Positions 4,440-6,975 of a stretch of 6,975 nucleotides of DNA are shown here, in pieces. A program made the position numbers and the translations under genes. Under the pieces are notes generated by a model that was not told the DNA's origin, did no database searches, and was given only the letters and a program-made list of their open reading frames with translations. The first letter of the stretch is position 1, and the number at the start of each line of letters is the position of its first letter. Origin of the DNA: JANNXY01 sp039795755 (GTDB taxonomy: Bacteria > Patescibacteriota > Minisyncoccia > Phycocordibacterales > CAIZIN01). The stretch covers positions 1-6,975 of the forward strand of contig JBDKLF010000002.1 of assembly GCA_039795755.1 (NCBI GenBank). Direction: 5' to 3'.

Positions 4440-5870
4440 ATGATTGATACAACAAAAAAGACCAAGATTGTGTGCACCATCGGCCCGGTGACTCAGTCTG
4501 AGGAAATGCTTACCAAATTACTAAAGGCCGGAATGAACATTATGCGAATGAACTTCTCACACGGAGACTTCGCAGAACATCAGGTAAAGGTTGATAATTT
4601 CAAGAAAGCTGTTGCAAAGACAGGAATTCCTGCAGCAATGTTCCAGGACCTTGGAGGACCAAAGATTCGAACCGGTGAATTCGGAACTGAATCAGGACGA
4701 GTGACTGTCAAGGCAGGACAGAAGTTCGTACTTACGACTGAAAAAGTAGTAGGAGATGAAAACCGAGTAAGTATTAGTTATGCCAAGCTTCCACAAGAAG
4801 CAAAGGTGGGTGAGCGAATCATGCTCGATGACGGTAAGAAGCAATTGCTCATTACTGATATCAAAGGAAAAGAAATTACGACCAAGGTAATTGCTGGTGG
4901 AGAACTCAAGGGACGACGAGGAGTGAACCTTCCTGATACTGATCTCTCAATCTCATCATTGACCGAGAAGGATAAGGCTGACATTGCATTCGGTCTCAAG
5001 AACAAAGTTGATTTCTTTGCACTCTCATTCGTACGACGACCTTCTGATGTTCAGGAGCTCCGAGATATTTTGAATAAAGCAAAGTCAAAGGCGGGAATTA
5101 TCTCAAAGATCGAGACACCACAGGCACTTGAGAACATCGATGAAATCATCGCGCTCTCAGACGCAATCATGGTTGCTCGAGGAGACCTCGCGGTAGAAAT
5201 CCCTGCAGAAGAAGTTCCACTCGCTCAGAAGATGATGATTCGAAAGTGTAATGAAGCTGGTAAGCCAGTGATCACTGCAACACAAATGCTTGAATCAATG
5301 ATCAAGTCTCCTGTTCCAACACGAGCAGAAGTATCTGACGTAGCGAACGCTATCATTGATGGAACTGATGCAATCATGCTTTCTGAAGAAACAACTTTGG
5401 GAGATTTCCCGATCCAGGCTGTTGAAATGATGACAAAGATTGCAAAGAAGATCGAAGCTGAAAGTATGCACGAACAGTTGCTCGTGAATGGAAATGATCA
5501 CAAGATCACTGGAGTAGGTGAATCAATCTGTTCTTCAGCAGTAAAGACTGCTGACCGAGTAGGAGCGAAGTTCATCGTGGCTCTCACTAAGTACGGATAC
5601 AGTGCTCGAATGACTTCACGTCACAAGTCACCAAAGCCGATTCTCGTGGTAACACCAGAACTCGATACCTTCAACAAAGTATGTTTGAGTTTCGGATGTT
5701 TCCCATTGCACATTGATGCATTCAAGAACTTTGACGATGCGCTCGATCATATCAAGCCACTCATGGTGAAGGAAAAGTTGGTAAAGAAGGGAGACAAGAT
5801 TGTGGTAGTTTCTGGAGTACCTTTCAATAAGGTGACAGAATCAAATGTCTTCATGGTTGAAACATTGTAA
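4440..5870 (+). CDS. pyk: Pyruvate kinase
   Basis: A 476-residue complete pyruvate kinase, converting PEP and ADP to pyruvate and ATP in the last step of glycolysis; E. coli PykF has 470. The N-terminus KKTKIVCTIGP is typical and fixes the start at ATG 4440. A GTG at 4422 overlapping the previous stop is possible but would add six atypical residues. Seen in order: MRMNFSHG (35-42), DLGGPKIRTG (70-79), a B domain to about 165, catalytic Lys223 in IISKIETP, metal ligands Glu225 and Asp249 (MVARGDLAVE), TATQMLESM (279-287), PTRAEVSDVANAI (293-305) and a full C-terminal domain. Lys75 stands where K+-dependent enzymes have Glu117, and Leu71 where they have Thr113, suggesting K+-independent activity. 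Fifteen of its 16 arginines use CGA. A strong terminator follows 22 bases after the stop. Confidence 0.97.
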   Translation: MIDTTKKTKIVCTIGPVTQSEEMLTKLLKAGMNIMRMNFSHGDFAEHQVKVDNFKKAVAKTGIPAAMFQDLGGPKIRTGEFGTESGRVTVKAGQKFVLTTEKVVGDENRVSISYAKLPQEAKVGERIMLDDGKKQLLITDIKGKEITTKVIAGGELKGRRGVNLPDTDLSISSLTEKDKADIAFGLKNKVDFFALSFVRRPSDVQELRDILNKAKSKAGIISKIETPQALENIDEIIALSDAIMVARGDLAVEIPAEEVPLAQKMMIRKCNEAGKPVITATQMLESMIKSPVPTRAEVSDVANAIIDGTDAIMLSEETTLGDFPIQAVEMMTKIAKKIEAESMHEQLLVNGNDHKITGVGESICSSAVKTADRVGAKFIVALTKYGYSARMTSRHKSPKPILVVTPELDTFNKVCLSFGCFPLHIDAFKNFDDALDHIKPLMVKEKLVKKGDKIVVVSGVPFNKVTESNVFMVETL

Positions 5871-5892
5871 TCATCTGATTATATTCTCAAAC

Positions 5893-5921
5893 AAAAAAGC
5901 TCACCTCAGGTGAGCTTTTTT
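5893..5921. terminator. Strong bidirectional intrinsic terminator after pyk
   Basis: A 13-bp perfect stem, A6-GCTCACC (5893-5905) with GGTGAGC-T6 (5909-5921), closed by the three-base loop TCA. The T-run on either strand follows a GC-rich arm, so it can end pyk on the + strand and the convergent 5959-6282 gene on the - strand. Confidence 0.93.
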
Positions 5922-5935
5922 GTTGGGTGTGAAAT

Positions 5936-5960
5936 AAAAAAAGTAAGATGGCCTACTTTT
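5936..5960 (-). terminator. Possible weak terminator of the minus-strand hypothetical
   Basis: On the minus strand AAAAGTA, an eight-base loop and TACTTTT are followed by a run of T (seven in all at 5936-5942). The stem is only 7 bp with one GC pair and overlaps the stop codon, so it is weak. The stronger hairpin at 5893-5921 lies just beyond. Confidence 0.3.
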
Positions 5961-6282
5961 AGTTCCGGCAACCGCGAATGATATCGAGGAATTTGCCTTG
6001 GGTCTCGCTTATGGAGCGATCGCTAATCGCTAGAAAGACGATGTAACCTTGTCTTTTGAAACTTGTGATTTCCCTTGATTGAGAAGGTTGGAGGATTCGC
6101 ACCTTTAAGTGTCGAGGTTTACCTCTCCCTGATTTCATCCCCCAATCGGTCACAATCATACTTGCTTTGGGGTCATTTGCGGGCTTTAGTTCAAGCCAGC
6201 TTGGTTTCCAGCTCCAGGGTCCCCAGACAAGTTTCTTGAAAGTTTCAATAATCGGGTTTGTTTTAGCTAACGGTGTGCTCAT
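5959..6282 (-). CDS. Basic Trp-rich hypothetical protein
   Basis: I do not recognise this 107-residue soluble protein. It contains a Trp/Pro cluster LVWGPWSWKPSWLELKP (residues 18-34), a Gly/Lys/Arg-rich stretch GMKSGRGKPRHLKVR (48-62) and a likely strand IVFLAISD (81-88). It is markedly basic, so nucleic-acid binding is conceivable but not shown. It has no membrane helix or catalytic motif. It is convergent with pyruvate kinase, ending in terminator-like sequence, and divergent from the 6344 gene, which supports a real gene: the layout is tidy and no competing frame on the other strand is convincing. The start at 6282 is simply the first ATG of the open frame; no clear -10 box lies six bases upstream, so an internal start such as Met42 is possible. 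Confidence 0.6.
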   Translation of the reverse strand: MSTPLAKTNPIIETFKKLVWGPWSWKPSWLELKPANDPKASMIVTDWGMKSGRGKPRHLKVRILQPSQSREITSFKRQGYIVFLAISDRSISETQGKFLDIIRGCRN

Positions 6283-6328
6283 GTGATTCGTCCACTACAT
6301 TAGCTCCGTTAGGGAAAATATGCAACTC

Positions 6329-6337
6329 TGCTACAAT
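6329..6337 (+). promoter_or_regulatory. Extended -10 promoter element of the 6344 gene
   Basis: TGCTACAAT fits TGN-TAnnnT and ends exactly six bases before the ATG at 6344. It lies inside the longer frame that opens at ATG 6320, so it argues that translation starts at 6344. The mRNA would be leaderless. No -35 box or Shine-Dalgarno sequence is visible. Confidence 0.55.
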
Positions 6338-6343
6338 AGGTGT

Positions 6344-6790
6344 ATGAAATATAAAAAAGTCATGAATAGCCTCGCTTTTCTTATCATTATATTCCTCGTG
6401 CTGCTCTCGTTGTGTGTATGGTATTGGTGGTCACAAAAAAACATGACTTCAGAAAAGGAGCCCGAGAACTTTTCAGTAAAATTGTTGCATGTCACTGGCC
6501 CTTGTCCTGTAGCTCATGGATGCGAACATGATATGGCAATAGATGCAAAGGGGAACATTACTCGAGATGGGGTGATGACTCGCACACTTAGTCCTGAAGA
6601 GCTTACTGAAGTGAAATCAATTATCAAGAAAAGTGGCTATATGAAAAACGGCTGTACTGATCTCGGAGTGACTGATAATGGAGAGAATTGGACAGTTACC
6701 TATAATGGCGAGACCAAATCAAGTGGAGTTACTGCATGCAAAGAACTCACTGATGTCATGACAATTATGTATCGAATGCCATCGAATTAA
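6344..6790 (+). CDS. Membrane-anchored extracytoplasmic protein with four conserved-looking cysteines
   Basis: A 148-residue protein with a short Lys-rich N-terminus, one membrane helix (about residues 9-29, ending in VWYWW) and an exported domain. That domain has four cysteines (54, 60, 104, 132) that could form two disulfides, a beta-like segment with AIDAKGNITRDG (66-76) and a helix SPEELTEVKSIIKKSG (83-98). This order, a GxCP-type motif, a strand with a DG turn, then LSPEEL, loosely recalls the DUF6438 type of small secreted domains; the assignment is weak. Start 6344 is chosen over 6320 because an extended -10 box falls between them. The Leu-Ser-Leu-Cys at 21-24 is a poor lipobox, so an uncleaved anchor is more likely. 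Its N-terminus resembles that of the next gene. Confidence 0.65.
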   Translation: MKYKKVMNSLAFLIIIFLVLLSLCVWYWWSQKNMTSEKEPENFSVKLLHVTGPCPVAHGCEHDMAIDAKGNITRDGVMTRTLSPEELTEVKSIIKKSGYMKNGCTDLGVTDNGENWTVTYNGETKSSGVTACKELTDVMTIMYRMPSN

Positions 6791-6796
6791 TAAAAT
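6791..6796 (+). promoter_or_regulatory. Candidate -10 box of the last gene
   Basis: TAAAAT begins one base after the previous stop codon and ends eight bases before the ATG at 6805. An earlier in-frame ATG at 6799 would be only two bases away, which favours 6805. Readthrough from the 6344 gene is also likely because the gap is only 14 bases. Confidence 0.3.
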
Positions 6797-6804
6797 TTAT
6801 GCAT

Positions 6805-6975
6805 ATGAAGAATTATAAAAAAGGTTTTGGAAGTGTTGCGTTTCTCGTGAGTATGTTCATTATCCTCATGACATTTAGTGTATGGTATTACTTGTATCAA
6901 TTACCCGAGCAACAGTATTGGGTGAGTGATGAAGTGGTGAGTGTGGCTACTTCGACTCAGTCTGGATTTACAACT
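6805..6975 (+). CDS. Membrane-anchored protein, 3' truncated by the window end
   Basis: The first 57 residues of a gene that continues past the window. It has a Lys-rich N-terminus (MKNYKKG), a membrane helix at about residues 10-31 (SVAFLVSMFIILMTFSVWYY) and then a polar, Ser/Thr-rich exported segment. The first 30 or so residues align with the N-terminus of the upstream protein: YKK, S, AFL, VWY and Q coincide, with about 13 of 30 positions identical. This suggests tandem duplication or a shared anchor module. An ATG at 6799 would add Met-His. There is no GFTLIE-type prepilin motif. What the exported part does cannot be told from this fragment. Confidence 0.6.
   Translation, partial: MKNYKKGFGSVAFLVSMFIILMTFSVWYYLYQLPEQQYWVSDEVVSVATSTQSGFTT

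Noticed and set aside
6320..6343. Longer start (MQLCYNRC) for the 6344 gene
   Set aside because: An extended -10 box lies within this stretch at the standard spacing from ATG 6344, and the extra residues are atypical before a Lys-rich anchor.
1..6975. CRISPR array, insertion sequence, prophage, tRNA or rRNA genes
   Set aside because: No regularly spaced repeats, transposase or phage-type proteins, terminal inverted repeats or cloverleaf patterns were seen on either strand by eye.

Overview
The window looks like chromosomal DNA from a small-genome bacterium, most likely a member of the Candidate Phyla Radiation (Patescibacteria, Parcubacteria-like). This is an inference from four things: a MurA with a Cro/C1-type helix-turn-helix fused to its N-terminus; short, tightly packed genes, several of them small hypotheticals; no Shine-Dalgarno sequence in front of any gene; and start codons placed almost directly behind -10 boxes. 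No phage, insertion sequence, CRISPR array, tRNA or rRNA is visible.

Layout. Positions 1-115 are a GC-rich to AT-rich stretch with no assignable gene, carrying a small palindrome and a direct repeat. A four-helix SMR-like membrane protein (116-433, +) meets murB (434-1438, -) tail to tail with no base between the stop codons. murB and murA (1478-3010, +) diverge from a 39-base gap that holds an 18-bp near-palindrome over both promoter regions. Next come a small membrane-anchored hypothetical (3020-3469, +), a FlaR/adenylate-kinase-like P-loop protein (3510-4028, +), an intrinsic terminator (4071-4103), a 90-residue acidic hypothetical (4153-4425, +) and pyruvate kinase (4440-5870, +), closed by a strong bidirectional terminator (5893-5921). 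A basic, Trp-rich hypothetical lies on the minus strand (5959-6282). The window ends with two tandem + strand genes (6344-6790 and 6805 to the window end) whose N-terminal membrane anchors resemble each other.

How it works together. MurA and MurB catalyse the two consecutive steps that make UDP-MurNAc, so their divergent pairing is a peptidoglycan precursor module. The DNA-binding domain on MurA and the palindrome between the genes suggest, without proof, that the enzyme could regulate its own operon and murB. Pyruvate kinase is the ATP-yielding last step of glycolysis. It has a Lys where K+-dependent enzymes have Glu, and it uses CGA for nearly all its arginines.

The most general signal is promoter architecture. 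Five start codons (116, 1438 on minus, 3510, 4440, 6344) are preceded by an extended -10 element of the form TGN-TAnnnT, with six bases (eight for pyruvate kinase) before the start codon, which predicts leaderless mRNAs. The same rule was used here to choose among alternative starts. A 22-nt sequence containing TTATCCAC occurs twice, each time overlapping a TAG stop codon and followed by an extended -10 box.
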